This document shows, piece after piece, positions 34,462 through 44,548 of a stretch of 64,000 nucleotides of DNA (position 1 is the stretch's first letter; every line of letters begins with the position of its first letter). The position numbers and the translations under genes were made by a program. This DNA comes from Candidatus Hydrogenedens sp. Its GTDB lineage: Bacteria; Hydrogenedentota; Hydrogenedentia; Hydrogenedentales; Hydrogenedentaceae. The DNA lies in the NCBI GenBank assembly GCA_035361075.1, contig DAOSBX010000007.1:42048-106047 (forward strand), in the 5' to 3' direction. The notes under the pieces were generated by a model. It had not been told where the DNA came from and searched no databases. It saw only the letters and a list, made by a program, of their open reading frames with translations.

Positions 34462-37084
34462 GTATCTTTTCTAATAAATATTTTAATTCTTCTGAATCAG
34501 GATTCATCTCTTTTGCTTGTTTAAATGTTTCTTCTGCTTTCTTTACATCTTTCATTAATATATATAGTTCAATAAGATTTATATACTCATGTAGATTGAG
34601 TTTATCAAGTTCAATGGCTTTTTTATATGCTTTTTCCGCTTTATCGTAAAGTTGGATTTCTTTATAGTAGTTCCCAAGGGCTGTCCATAATTCAACAGAA
34701 GATGGATTTGTATTTATGGCATCTTTTAATTCTATTTCCCCTTGTTCTTTTTTACCAATTTCCAGATACAAGAAAGATAATGCTATTCTCAGTCCAATAT
34801 GTTGTGAATTTGTCTCTAATCCTTTATCGTAATAATAGAAGGCTTCGTTTTTCTGATTATCAGAATATAAGATATCTCCAAGGTTGGCATAGCCAAGAGT
34901 AAAGTATGGAGCGTTATCAATACATAGTTTAAGTGTTCTAACAGCCTGGTCTTTTTGTCCTGTGTTCCAATAAATCATAGCTTTATTATTTAAGGTTGCG
35001 GGCTCATTATTTTTTATTGATAACACGTTATCGTAATATAAAAGAGCTCTTTCTAAGTTTCCTGAACAATGATATGTAAAGCCTAAATTATATAAAAGTT
35101 CGGTATCATTGGGTTTTAATTTCAGGCTATGTTCTAAGAGGGAGATAGCATCGTTATATTTTTGTTCTTTAATAAATAAGTCAGTCAAATTAATTATAGC
35201 CAGATTAAACTTAGGTTCGATGCGAATGGCTTCTAAGAAATGCTTTTCGGATTGGTTGTAATTACCTAAATCTCTAAAAATAATTCCTAAGTCGTTGTGC
35301 ACTCTAGGATCTTGTGGGTTTATTTCTAATGCTTCCTTAAAATCTTTTATCGCTTCGTCATATTTTTTTAGTTTTAATAACTGAGCACCTATATGGTAAT
35401 GTAAATCCTCACGAAACATGGGATTCTGTTCTGATGGATTAACGCTTAACGCTAATCTTAATAGGTTTATAGCCAATTCTGTATAGCCTAATTTAGCAAA
35501 AGCATGCCCTAATCTAAAGGGCATATAATTCATGGGTTGTTCTGGTCGTTTCATTAGTGCGTACGTTTCTCCAAGTGCTTCATCAATGCGTCCAACCCTA
35601 AGGAACGAATCGGCACGGTCATAGTGCCAGCGACACATATCTGGTTTATAGGGAATAATGTTTATGTGGAAAAGTATAAAAAGTAATATTAAGATTATAA
35701 CTTGAATACACCATATCTTTAATCTCTTTTGCTGGATATAACTGATGGTCTCTGAAATTCCATAACCACCGAAAATGAGCATAACTCCTAAAATTGGGAC
35801 TCTTGCACGTGCGTTTACGAAGAAAGGTAAAAAGGAGAAATAATAACTCATAATAAAAAGGATAATGAGTATAAGAAGGGGATAGTTTGCAATTTGTTGC
35901 CTCTCCTTATTTCTATATTGTTTTAGACAAAGGTGAAATATACCAAAAAGAGCGGAACTTAAAACAAGAGGAAAACCTGGAAGGTATTTTAGTGGGGTAT
36001 AGTGTTGTTTTTCCCCTTCAACCACTTTATTCTCTGTTATTTCTTGCGGACTCCAGAACAAAATAGCTTTTTTTATTGTAAGAATCAACGTTTCTTTGGG
36101 ATGGCTTATGACATAGTTGATTGCCATCTTTGCAAAAATATTTGAGGCTTCAGAGTGAGTGACTTCTCTTCCTAATTCTTTACCTAAGCCTTTAACAACA
36201 TTATCATAATGCCATACAGACCAATTTCCTGTTCCTTCCAATTCTTGTAGATAAGGTAACCATGGAGTAATTCCATCAGCATCTTCGCTATTCCCTATGA
36301 GTAGGTTTTCACCAAAATAGGTTGAGATAGGAACAAATTCGTTTGAAACAAGGTAGTTTCTAATAGTTACTGGCACAATGATGGTAAATATTGCTATAAA
36401 CAAAAGCGAGATGTGTAAAACACTTTTTTTAAATAGTTCTATCCTATATGATATGAATAATATCCATAGAATTATAAAAGGCACAAAGGATAAAATATTA
36501 GGTCTCATTATTGCATATATACCAATTAATAATCCTGCGAAGAAGGATAGAACAGGGGTGCTCTTAAAAATTCCGAAATAAAGAAGGAGCAGAATGCATG
36601 GAACGAAAAATACAAATAAAGCAGGGTCGTTTACTTCACCTTCATAATAAATAAAAGCCCAATATGTAGAAACAAAAAACGAAGAACATAAGGCTGTTCT
36701 TCGATTAAACACTATTTTTGCTAAATAATAAATCAAGACAATGTGAATTAAACCAAGTACCATATGAATGAGTCTTGGGGCAAGGTATGAACCATCAAAT
36801 AACCAATATACGACTGCAAGAAAATAAGGGTATCCAGGGGGACGATAATAGGGTGTTGTGGGAATATGAGGGTCAGATACCCCTTCTCTTACAGTCCAAT
36901 CTCCTGAAAGCATTGCCCTTGCTTGATAGTCTTGAACATCTAAATCCTGACGAAGTGCTATAAAATCAGGAGCATCTATTAACTGCCATAAATATATAGT
37001 CCGCAAACAAAGCCCAAGTAATATAATCCATGCAAGTATGACCCAGTCCTTATTCTTCATTTTGGAGTTATTGGTAGAATTCAT
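34448..37084 (-). CDS. GT39-like glycosyltransferase-TPR fusion
   Basis: 878-residue paralogue of the 1260-residue protein at 14096. The GT-C domain (about 1-490) shares RQDLDVQDYQARAMLSGDW, TTPYYRPPGYPYF, FIYYEGEVNDPALFVFF and FGENLLIGNSEDADG. The TPR tail (about 500-878) has about ten units; the first three (LHYHIGAQLL, DPRVHNDLGI, FNLAIINLTD) match one copy of the three-TPR cassette that is quadruplicated in the larger paralogue. Its start overlaps the next GT39-TPR gene by 4 bp (ATGA type) and its end overlaps GT2 by 14 bp, so the three are translationally coupled. Confidence 0.88.
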   Translation of the reverse strand: MNSTNNSKMKNKDWVILAWIILLGLCLRTIYLWQLIDAPDFIALRQDLDVQDYQARAMLSGDWTVREGVSDPHIPTTPYYRPPGYPYFLAVVYWLFDGSYLAPRLIHMVLGLIHIVLIYYLAKIVFNRRTALCSSFFVSTYWAFIYYEGEVNDPALFVFFVPCILLLLYFGIFKSTPVLSFFAGLLIGIYAIMRPNILSFVPFIILWILFISYRIELFKKSVLHISLLFIAIFTIIVPVTIRNYLVSNEFVPISTYFGENLLIGNSEDADGITPWLPYLQELEGTGNWSVWHYDNVVKGLGKELGREVTHSEASNIFAKMAINYVISHPKETLILTIKKAILFWSPQEITENKVVEGEKQHYTPLKYLPGFPLVLSSALFGIFHLCLKQYRNKERQQIANYPLLILIILFIMSYYFSFLPFFVNARARVPILGVMLIFGGYGISETISYIQQKRLKIWCIQVIILILLFILFHINIIPYKPDMCRWHYDRADSFLRVGRIDEALGETYALMKRPEQPMNYMPFRLGHAFAKLGYTELAINLLRLALSVNPSEQNPMFREDLHYHIGAQLLKLKKYDEAIKDFKEALEINPQDPRVHNDLGIIFRDLGNYNQSEKHFLEAIRIEPKFNLAIINLTDLFIKEQKYNDAISLLEHSLKLKPNDTELLYNLGFTYHCSGNLERALLYYDNVLSIKNNEPATLNNKAMIYWNTGQKDQAVRTLKLCIDNAPYFTLGYANLGDILYSDNQKNEAFYYYDKGLETNSQHIGLRIALSFLYLEIGKKEQGEIELKDAINTNPSSVELWTALGNYYKEIQLYDKAEKAYKKAIELDKLNLHEYINLIELYILMKDVKKAEETFKQAKEMNPDSEELKYLLEKIHGNK

Positions 37085-39294
37085 TTTTTTCGTACATCTT
37101 CTTTATCAGAATTCGATGTTAGTTTATCAAGTTCTTCTTTTGCTTCTGGATAGTTGGGGTTTACTTCTATTGTTTTTTGGTACCAATAGATAGCTTCATC
37201 TAATTTCCCAAGATATTTAAAAGTGTTTCCGAGATTAAACATAGCATCTTCAAATTGAGGGTTGATTTCTAACGCTTTTCTTAAATAATCTATGGCTTTA
37301 TTGTATTTTTGCGTTTGTATACACAAAAAACCAAGATTATTGAGGATGTGAGGATTTTGGGGATTTAATGATAAAGATTTATTGTAAGAATCTTCTGCTA
37401 GTGGGTAATTATTTTTCTGAATTGAAACATTTCCTAAGTGAAACCATCCAGCCCAATTCTTGGGTTCTAATTCTATAGCTTTTGAAAAGCACTGCTCTGC
37501 TTCATCCAATTGATTTAGATAATATAAATGAACCCTTCCTAAATTTATCCATGCTAAACTATAAACAGGACTAAGGTTACATGCTTTTTCATAATATTGC
37601 TTTGCTTGTTCAATCTGATTTTTAAGTTCCATAACATATCCGAGATTATTATTTGCCATAGCATAATATGGATTTACAGACAAAGCCTTTTTATAGTAAT
37701 TTTCTGCATCATCAAGCTTATTTTGTTCTAATGAGATTATACCAAGTAGGGAGTATGGCTCTGCATAGGTTGAATTTACTTTTGTTGCCATTTTTGCATA
37801 ATTTAATGCATCTGTTATCTTTTGGCTTTTATGAAATACAATAGCACGATGATAAAGCCAACGTGATTGTTCGGGTTTATAATGAATAGGGATGTTGTAG
37901 GTAGCAAATAAACAGAAAACCCCTAACAAAAGATACGAAATGTTTTTTAAGTATTTTTCTGTTTTCCAATTGTTTAAAAATGTTGAAATACCGATGCCAG
38001 AAATAAAGCAAAGAGGAGGGATTATAGGAACACGATACCGTTCAGAAATGAAGAACGGAATTACTGAAAAAGAATACAGTAAGCACCAAATTAGAAGGAA
38101 GATATTAAGTTTTAAATATTCAGTATGTAACGGCATTTTCAAAAGAAGTATTGATATTGTAAACAAAGTAAGCCCCAACAAAAATGGAAAACCAGGCAAA
38201 TATTTAATAAAGGAGAGATTTCTGTCAAGTGAAATAACTTTACCATCTGAAACAATAGTTGGTCCCCAAAAAAGCAATGTTTTTCGCAAGGTTAATTTTA
38301 TTGCAGATAGAGGATTATTCTTCCAGAATTCTAATGATTTACGATAAAAGAAACGAGAAGCTTCTCCAAAACTGAATTCTCTCCCTTCCTGTTTTATTCC
38401 AAGACCTTTAACTAATAGCCGATAATTAAAGCAACTCCAATTATCTACACCACATAGATTGATAATGTCAGGAATAATTGGGCTATCTCCTGTTGAGTAT
38501 GGATTATTCCCTATATAAGTGTTTACTCCACCAAAAGAGGAAATCAGAAAAAATTCTCTACTAACAAGATAATTACGAACGAATACTGGGGATATTATAA
38601 GAAGAAGGGAGAACGAGAAAACGATAAGATGAATACCCATTTTCTTTATGTTGTAAGAATAATTACAGAAAATAATTAAGGCTAAATAAAAAGGGAACAT
38701 AATTAAAGCATTAGGTCGGAAAAGGGAAAATAAGCCTAAAATAAGACCAAGGAATAAAAGTACTTTTATTGAATTTTTTTGTAAATAAGTAAGAGATAAG
38801 TATATAAATATAATAACTAATGATATGACCCATACTGGATAATTAATTTCACCTTCAAAGTAAACAGGTTCCCAGAGTAACGTAAGAAGAAGAGCACTAA
38901 CCAACCCAGCACTTTTGTTATTAGAAATTTTTGCCACAAATAAAAAGGTAAGGTAAATATTTATAAGCCCCACGAAGAATTGGATAAGTCGTGGTGAGTA
39001 ATAATTATCACCAAATATGAAGTATATACAAGCAAGAAGGAAAGGATAACCAGGTGGGCGACCATAAGGAGTTGATTCAATCATAGGATCTTCGCCTGTA
39101 GGGGAGGGATAATTGTTACCATATATAATTCGGTGTGCCCAATAATCGTTAAACTGAGGGTCTACAATTAAATTTGAAAATTCAGGTTGATTGGATATGT
39201 GATACAAGTAGCTAATTTTTATACAGAGAGCTAATAATAAAATTAATAAAATGGACAAATGTTCCTTTGTTATTTGTCCTTTAAGTATGTTCAT
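37081..39294 (-). CDS. GT39-like glycosyltransferase-TPR fusion
   Basis: 737-residue third paralogue and first gene of the minus-strand operon. Membrane GT-C domain to about residue 460 with VDPQFNDYWAHRIIYG, STPYGRPPGYPFLLA and EGEINYPVWV, corresponding segment by segment to the other two. The C-terminus holds about seven to eight TPRs (for example YAMANNNLGYVMELKNQIEQ). The GT domain is more divergent than that of the 878-residue protein, suggesting a different acceptor or sugar. A 305-bp spacer separates it from the divergent response-regulator gene, the likely promoter region for this operon. Confidence 0.87.
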   Translation of the reverse strand: MNILKGQITKEHLSILLILLLALCIKISYLYHISNQPEFSNLIVDPQFNDYWAHRIIYGNNYPSPTGEDPMIESTPYGRPPGYPFLLACIYFIFGDNYYSPRLIQFFVGLINIYLTFLFVAKISNNKSAGLVSALLLTLLWEPVYFEGEINYPVWVISLVIIFIYLSLTYLQKNSIKVLLFLGLILGLFSLFRPNALIMFPFYLALIIFCNYSYNIKKMGIHLIVFSFSLLLIISPVFVRNYLVSREFFLISSFGGVNTYIGNNPYSTGDSPIIPDIINLCGVDNWSCFNYRLLVKGLGIKQEGREFSFGEASRFFYRKSLEFWKNNPLSAIKLTLRKTLLFWGPTIVSDGKVISLDRNLSFIKYLPGFPFLLGLTLFTISILLLKMPLHTEYLKLNIFLLIWCLLYSFSVIPFFISERYRVPIIPPLCFISGIGISTFLNNWKTEKYLKNISYLLLGVFCLFATYNIPIHYKPEQSRWLYHRAIVFHKSQKITDALNYAKMATKVNSTYAEPYSLLGIISLEQNKLDDAENYYKKALSVNPYYAMANNNLGYVMELKNQIEQAKQYYEKACNLSPVYSLAWINLGRVHLYYLNQLDEAEQCFSKAIELEPKNWAGWFHLGNVSIQKNNYPLAEDSYNKSLSLNPQNPHILNNLGFLCIQTQKYNKAIDYLRKALEINPQFEDAMFNLGNTFKYLGKLDEAIYWYQKTIEVNPNYPEAKEELDKLTSNSDKEDVRKK

Positions 39295-39599
39295 GGGAAT
39301 TATAACCTTACAAGATTTGTCTAATAGTATTAATAAAAATCAATTTTATTTAGATTTAAAATCCTGATATTAAACAACAATTCTTTTGTATATTTCATTT
39401 ACATACAGAGGATTTAATATTCTTTACAAACCATCTGGTTTATTTTATAATTATGGATTCTAAACTATTGTAACAAAACGAATTTTAATTTATAGGTAGT
39501 TTATGTATAGAATAATATACAATAAATTAAGATACTATATAATAACAAATTTAATTATCGTAAATATGGTTACATACCATATAACATTAAGGGGGTTCA
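39295..39599. other. 305-bp AT-rich divergent intergenic region
   Basis: No gene, RNA or strong inverted repeat is visible. It lies between divergent starts and must hold the promoters of the minus-strand glycosylation operon and the plus-strand response regulator. TATAAT at 39539-39544 is 56 bp before the regulator's ATG but has no convincing -35 partner. Confidence 0.6.
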
Positions 39600-40508
39600 A
39601 TGCCAGCTAAAGTATTAATTGTTGATGATGATGTTCAGTTTTGTTCACAATTAGTGAAGGAACTATCTCAAAAAGATTTTCAATGTTTTGTTTTAAATAC
39701 TTCTGATAATGTGATTGAGACGATAAAAAGGGAAGGTATTCATATTGTATTGCTTGACATAATGCTCCCTCAAATTTCTGGATTTGAACTTTGTAGGCGA
39801 ATTCGGACAGATAGGGAAATTTATCATATAGGAATTATTTTTATAACAGCGATGAAAGACCATGAAGAGTTAGAACATGGTTTTTCTCAAGGTGCAGATG
39901 ATTATTTGATAAAGCCTATATCTATGAATATGCTTTTATCACGATTAAATGCTTTATTAGCATCAATAAAAAGAGACCCCCTTGTTGATGATTATACGGG
40001 TTTTGGTACAGTTCGTTTTATGCGATTAGAATTACAAAGAACCATTTTACTAACTCAAAACTTTGGATTTGTATATATCGAATTGTCAGGGGTGCAAAAT
40101 CTTTATAACTTATTAGGTGAAGATGAATCTACAAGAATACTTAGGATATTTGCTAAACATTTAAAATCTATTGTGATTTCTTACTATGGAAAGGATTGTA
40201 TCTTAGGACATATAGGAAATGGCCATTTTATTATTATGATTCCGCCGAGGGATATGGATTTGTTTTTCAAAGATTTAAAGAATTCATGGGAAAATTCGTT
40301 AGGAGAACTGTTTGCCAAATATCGGCTATCCCCTGATAAATTTAAGCATAGGAGTGATATACCACTTAATCTTTATATATGCGGTTTAATATGTAATCCT
40401 ACCCTAACGACTTCGCCACAAGAAGTATTTAATTCATTAAAACAATTATACATAAAATGTAAATTACAGAGTAGTAATAGAATTCTTATTGATAAACGTA
40501 ACAAATAA
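39600..40508 (+). CDS. Response regulator with degenerate GGDEF-like output domain
   Basis: 302-residue two-component output protein. The receiver domain (1-120) is intact: acidic pocket at 9-11 (VDDD), phospho-acceptor Asp53 (LLDIMLPQISG), Thr83 and Lys105 (IKPIS). Residues about 125-295 follow the diguanylate cyclase fold, with DPLVDDYTGFGTVRFM in place of the DxLTGLxNRR entry motif, but the active-site loop is GNGHF (206-210) rather than GGDEF. It is therefore unlikely to make c-di-GMP; it may bind nucleotides or act by interaction. AAGGGGG precedes the ATG. No histidine kinase is encoded nearby. Confidence 0.85.
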   Translation: MPAKVLIVDDDVQFCSQLVKELSQKDFQCFVLNTSDNVIETIKREGIHIVLLDIMLPQISGFELCRRIRTDREIYHIGIIFITAMKDHEELEHGFSQGADDYLIKPISMNMLLSRLNALLASIKRDPLVDDYTGFGTVRFMRLELQRTILLTQNFGFVYIELSGVQNLYNLLGEDESTRILRIFAKHLKSIVISYYGKDCILGHIGNGHFIIMIPPRDMDLFFKDLKNSWENSLGELFAKYRLSPDKFKHRSDIPLNLYICGLICNPTLTTSPQEVFNSLKQLYIKCKLQSSNRILIDKRNK

Positions 40509-40537
40509 GAAGGATTTATATTAGGAGGTTTTATTTT

Positions 40538-41905
40538 ATGGGTATATTCTTAGTTTTAAGTTTTTTATCTGTTAGTGTAAATATGGTTACACCTCCAGAG
40601 CCATTATATCCAATACCGACGCCCCAACAGATTAAATGGCATCAGCAAGAAATGGGAATGTTTTGTCATTTTGGAATAAATACATTCCATAACGAGGAAT
40701 GGACAGATGGAACAAAACTGGCAGAAAGTTTTAATCCAACTGATTTTAATCCTCAACAATGGGCAGATGTTGCTAAGAACGTAGGTATGGGTTATTTAAT
40801 TTTGACAGTGAAGCATCACGACGGTTTTGTGTTATATCCTACCATGCATACAGATTATTGTGTACGTTTATCACCGTGGCAAAATGGTCAGGGAGATGTT
40901 GTTAAGGGGGTATCAGAAGCATGTAAAAAAGCAGGGATTTATTTCGGTTTTTATCTATCTCCCTGGGATAGGCATGAGCCAAGATATAATGATAATACTG
41001 CTTATGATGAGTACTTCAAGAGTTTGTTACGTGAAGTGATAACAAATTATGGACCTGTTTTTGAAGTATGGTTTGATGGGGCTGGCACGAAAGGGCATAA
41101 ATATGATTGGGAAGGGTATTATCAACTAATAAAACAATTAGAACCGAATGCATTGATTGCTATTTGTGGTCCTGATATTCGTTGGGTCGGAAATGAAGAT
41201 GGTTTGGCACCTGAAACGCTGTGGAATGTTCAAGAGCGTGATGGAAAAAAGGTTTGGTGGCCTGCGGAATGTGATGTACCTATTCGTAAAGGTCAATGGT
41301 TCTATCATACCGATGGTGAAAACAGACTTTTATCATTAAATCAGCTATTAAAAATCTACTATTATTCAGTAGGTAGGGGTGCTGTTTTATTGCTTAATGT
41401 GTCACCTGACCGTTCTGGACATTTACCGGAGCCGGATGTGTCACGGCTGTTAGAGTGGCGTAATGTGATCACAGAAACATTTAAAACAAATCTTGCGGAA
41501 GGTGCGCATTGGAGTGCAAGTAATGTGCGTGGAAATGCAAAAGAATTTTCTCCAGAAATGTGTTTGAAAGAAAATGATAATTTATACTGGGCAACGGATG
41601 ATAATGTTCTAAATGCAAGTATTACATTACATTTTTCTAAACCTGTTATATTTGATAGGGTCGTATTAAAAGAGCAGATTTCATTAGGGCAACGGGTTGA
41701 AGGACATTCTATCTGGGTAAAAAAGGGTAAATCCTTTGAAAAAGTAGATTCAGGAACTACCATTGGTTATAAGAGAATCCATTGCATACCCCAACAAAAA
41801 ACAAAAGAAATAAGAATTCAAATAGACAAATCATTAGCATGCCCAACATTAGATTTTGTTGGGATATACCAATCTTCACCGCATGATTTAAAGACACTAA
41901 AATAA
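40538..41905 (+). CDS. Secreted alpha-L-fucosidase (GH29)
   Basis: 455-residue retaining alpha-L-fucosidase. A hydrophobic N-terminus (GIFLVLSFLSVSVN) serves as a signal peptide. The GH29 barrel shows MGMFCHFGINTF, LTVKHHDGFVLY, and the nucleophile Asp180 in FEVWFDGAG. After about residue 320 comes a C-terminal beta-sandwich that includes ITLHFSKPVIFDRVVLKEQI, as in related GH29 enzymes with discoidin-like tails. AGGAGG before the ATG is well placed, 29 bp after the response-regulator gene. It points to use of fucosylated host or algal glycans. Confidence 0.92.
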   Translation: MGIFLVLSFLSVSVNMVTPPEPLYPIPTPQQIKWHQQEMGMFCHFGINTFHNEEWTDGTKLAESFNPTDFNPQQWADVAKNVGMGYLILTVKHHDGFVLYPTMHTDYCVRLSPWQNGQGDVVKGVSEACKKAGIYFGFYLSPWDRHEPRYNDNTAYDEYFKSLLREVITNYGPVFEVWFDGAGTKGHKYDWEGYYQLIKQLEPNALIAICGPDIRWVGNEDGLAPETLWNVQERDGKKVWWPAECDVPIRKGQWFYHTDGENRLLSLNQLLKIYYYSVGRGAVLLLNVSPDRSGHLPEPDVSRLLEWRNVITETFKTNLAEGAHWSASNVRGNAKEFSPEMCLKENDNLYWATDDNVLNASITLHFSKPVIFDRVVLKEQISLGQRVEGHSIWVKKGKSFEKVDSGTTIGYKRIHCIPQQKTKEIRIQIDKSLACPTLDFVGIYQSSPHDLKTLK

Positions 41906-41972
41906 TAATTAAATCTGTAATACATTCCACTTTAAGGTATGAAGTGATGATAATTTATGGAGTTTGTTAAGG

Positions 41973-43004
41973 ATGGAATTTACACAAATTCTGAAGAGAG
42001 TTGTAGGTGGAGCCAATCTTACCTGTGATGATGCTTACGAGTCGCTTTCCGCTATTATGGAGGGAGGTGTTTCAGAAATATTAACCGCATCTTTTTTAAC
42101 TGCGATGGCGTCTCGTCCTGTTATTGGAGAGGAATTGGCGGGTCTGGCAATGGCAATGAGACGGTTTGCTATGCCTGTTTCTGTCTCGAGAACCCCAGTT
42201 ATTGATACCTGTGGAACTGGAGGAGACCGTAAAGGAACCTTCAATATATCAACCACAACAGCTCTTGTTTGTGCTGGTGCAGGTGTTAATGTCGCAAAAC
42301 ATGGTAATCGAAGTGCCACGAGTGCTTGTGGGAGTGCTGATGTGCTTGAATGCCTTGGGGTAGTTATTGATTTGCCATCAGAGAAAGTCGCGATTTGTAT
42401 TGATGAAATAGGTATTGGGTTTTTATTTGCACGTAGGTTCCATCCAGCTATGAAATTTGTAGCGAAGATTCGATCAGAATTACCGTTCCCAACCGTTTTT
42501 AATTTATTAGGTCCGCTATGTAATCCTGTTAAATTAGATGGTCAAATTATTGGTATTTTTTCCAAAGATTTGTTGGAACCCGTTTCGAAAGCATTGCAAA
42601 TGTTAGGTATAAAACGAGGTTTTGTGGTTTGGGGAATTGATGGAATTGATGAAGTAAATATTGCTGGTGAAACAGAGGTATATGAGATAACTCCAGACAG
42701 TATAAAATATTACCAAATTACACCCGAAGAATTTGGATTTAGAAGATACAACCTTGATGAAATTAAAGGGGGTAATGTTGGAGTTAATGCGGAAATAGTT
42801 AGAAATGTATTAACTGGAGAAAAATCACCATATAGAGACGCAGTCCTATTAAATTCTATACCTGCTATTATAGCCAGTGGAATGACCTCAGATTGGAAAA
42901 CAGCGTTAGAGATGTCTGAGCAATCTATAGATTCAGGAAAAGCATTTGAAAAACTTCAACAACTCATCGATTTAACTCGCCGTTTGGCAAATGAGGTTTC
43001 ATAG
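41973..43004 (+). CDS. trpD: Anthranilate phosphoribosyltransferase
   Basis: Second enzyme of tryptophan synthesis, moving phosphoribose from PRPP to anthranilate; 343 residues from the preferred start. Family motifs: DTCGTGGDRKGTFNIST (PRPP/Mg site), KHGNRSATSACGSADVLE, and FLFARRFHPAMKFV. The frame extends to a TTG at 41964, but the ATG at 41973 has GGAG at 41959-41962 at good distance. It is isolated from other trp genes; a GlpA-like oxidoreductase follows after 74 bp. Confidence 0.93.
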   Translation: MEFTQILKRVVGGANLTCDDAYESLSAIMEGGVSEILTASFLTAMASRPVIGEELAGLAMAMRRFAMPVSVSRTPVIDTCGTGGDRKGTFNISTTTALVCAGAGVNVAKHGNRSATSACGSADVLECLGVVIDLPSEKVAICIDEIGIGFLFARRFHPAMKFVAKIRSELPFPTVFNLLGPLCNPVKLDGQIIGIFSKDLLEPVSKALQMLGIKRGFVVWGIDGIDEVNIAGETEVYEITPDSIKYYQITPEEFGFRRYNLDEIKGGNVGVNAEIVRNVLTGEKSPYRDAVLLNSIPAIIASGMTSDWKTALEMSEQSIDSGKAFEKLQQLIDLTRRLANEVS

Positions 43005-43078
43005 TTGTTATATTCATACATATTTTTTGATATGTAATTTATAAACAACAGATAAATACAATAAAAGCAAGGATAACA

Positions 43079-44545
43079 ATGAATAGCAAGATTTATGATG
43101 TTGCCATTATAGGTGCGGGATGTTGTGGTGCCTCGATAGCGAGAAGGTTATCAGCTTATGAGGTCTCAGTTGCCCTACTCGAAAAATGTATCGATGTTGG
43201 GTTTGGTGTAACAAAAGCCAATTCAGGAATTATTCATGCTGGTTTTCATCATCCTATTACCTCTTTAAAAGCACGGTTAGAAATTCGTGGGAATTTGATG
43301 TTTGACCAACTCCATTATGAGTTAGGATTTCCTTTCAAGAGGGTTGGTGTTCTTGTTGTTGCTTTCAGTGTGGAGGAAATGAAGACTATTGAACACCTAT
43401 ATGCACAAGGCGTAGCAAATGGTGTTCCACGTATGGAGATTTGTGGACGTGAACGAATACTTAATTTAGAACCGCAACTGAATCCGGATGTTGTTGGGGG
43501 ATTATATGCCCCAACAGGTGGAATTATTGAGCCATATCGCTATGTATTTTCGTTAGTAGAATCGGCACAGAAGAATGGAGTTGATGTCCTGACTCAATTT
43601 ACAGTTAATCGAGGTGTTCGAGAGCATGATTACTGGGTGATTGAATCGAAAGAGGGAAAAACTGTTAAAGCTAAATATGTGGTTAATTCTGCTGGATTAT
43701 TTGCAGATGAGGTTTCTAAGGTATTTAATGCGGAGGAGTATAAAATTATACCAAGAAAGGGTGAAGAGTTCTTGCTTCAAAGGAATGCCAAAGGCTTACC
43801 TAATCATGTTATTTTCCCTGTCCCTGGTGCTCATACAAAAGGTATTCTTGTAATACCAACTGTTGAAGGCACATTAATGGTTGGTCCTACCGCAATTGAG
43901 ACAGATGATAAAGAGGATGTAGAAACATCGTCACAGAATCTTGAAACCATATTTATGCAGGCAACTTATATGGTTCCGGCTATTTCTCGACGAGAAATAA
44001 TAACTTCATTTGCTGGATTAAGACCTACATTAAAAGGAAATGATTTTTATATTGAACCTTCAAAATTACAGCCTAATTTTATACATGTCTCAGGTATTCA
44101 GTCGCCAGGATTAACTGCTTCACCTGCTATAGGTGAGTATGTGAAAGATTTACTAAAACAAGAAGGTTTGACACTTATAGAGAAAAAAGAATACGACCCA
44201 TTTTTGCCACATCCAATTAAAGTCCGAGATTTAACTTTTGAACAGTTAGCCCAACTTGTAGAAAAGGACTCGAAGTATGGACATATCGTTTGTAGGTGTG
44301 AAAACGTATCTGAAGCTGAAGTTATAGAGGCTATTTCAAAAGGGCATATAACTTTAGATGGAATTAAGTTCTATACACGGGCTGGAATGGGACGGTGTCA
44401 GGGTGCTTTTTGTACTTATAAAATATTAAAAATTATTTCAAAGGAGACAGGAATACCGATAGAAAAGATAACAAAGCGGGGAGATAATAGTTGGATTGTC
44501 TATCAACGACTCCAAGATTTCGCAATGAAACAAATTCAGGAGTAA
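43079..44545 (+). CDS. GlpA-like FAD-dependent dehydrogenase with BFD [2Fe-2S] domain
   Basis: 488-residue flavoprotein of the glycerol-3-phosphate dehydrogenase/L-2-hydroxyglutarate oxidase group. FAD site IIGAGCCGASIARRL (residues 8-22), DAO fold, substrate-region motif KANSGIIHAGFHH. The C-terminus (about 400-460) is a bacterioferritin-associated-ferredoxin-like domain with CRCEN (Cys405, Cys407) and GRCQGAFC, which should bind an Fe-S cluster. With the next two genes it matches the GlpA / second FAD protein / DUF1667 trio of Thermotoga- and Clostridia-like genomes, probably an electron-transferring glycerol-3-phosphate dehydrogenase. AAGGA precedes the start. Confidence 0.87.
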   Translation: MNSKIYDVAIIGAGCCGASIARRLSAYEVSVALLEKCIDVGFGVTKANSGIIHAGFHHPITSLKARLEIRGNLMFDQLHYELGFPFKRVGVLVVAFSVEEMKTIEHLYAQGVANGVPRMEICGRERILNLEPQLNPDVVGGLYAPTGGIIEPYRYVFSLVESAQKNGVDVLTQFTVNRGVREHDYWVIESKEGKTVKAKYVVNSAGLFADEVSKVFNAEEYKIIPRKGEEFLLQRNAKGLPNHVIFPVPGAHTKGILVIPTVEGTLMVGPTAIETDDKEDVETSSQNLETIFMQATYMVPAISRREIITSFAGLRPTLKGNDFYIEPSKLQPNFIHVSGIQSPGLTASPAIGEYVKDLLKQEGLTLIEKKEYDPFLPHPIKVRDLTFEQLAQLVEKDSKYGHIVCRCENVSEAEVIEAISKGHITLDGIKFYTRAGMGRCQGAFCTYKILKIISKETGIPIEKITKRGDNSWIVYQRLQDFAMKQIQE

Positions 44546-44548
44546 TAT

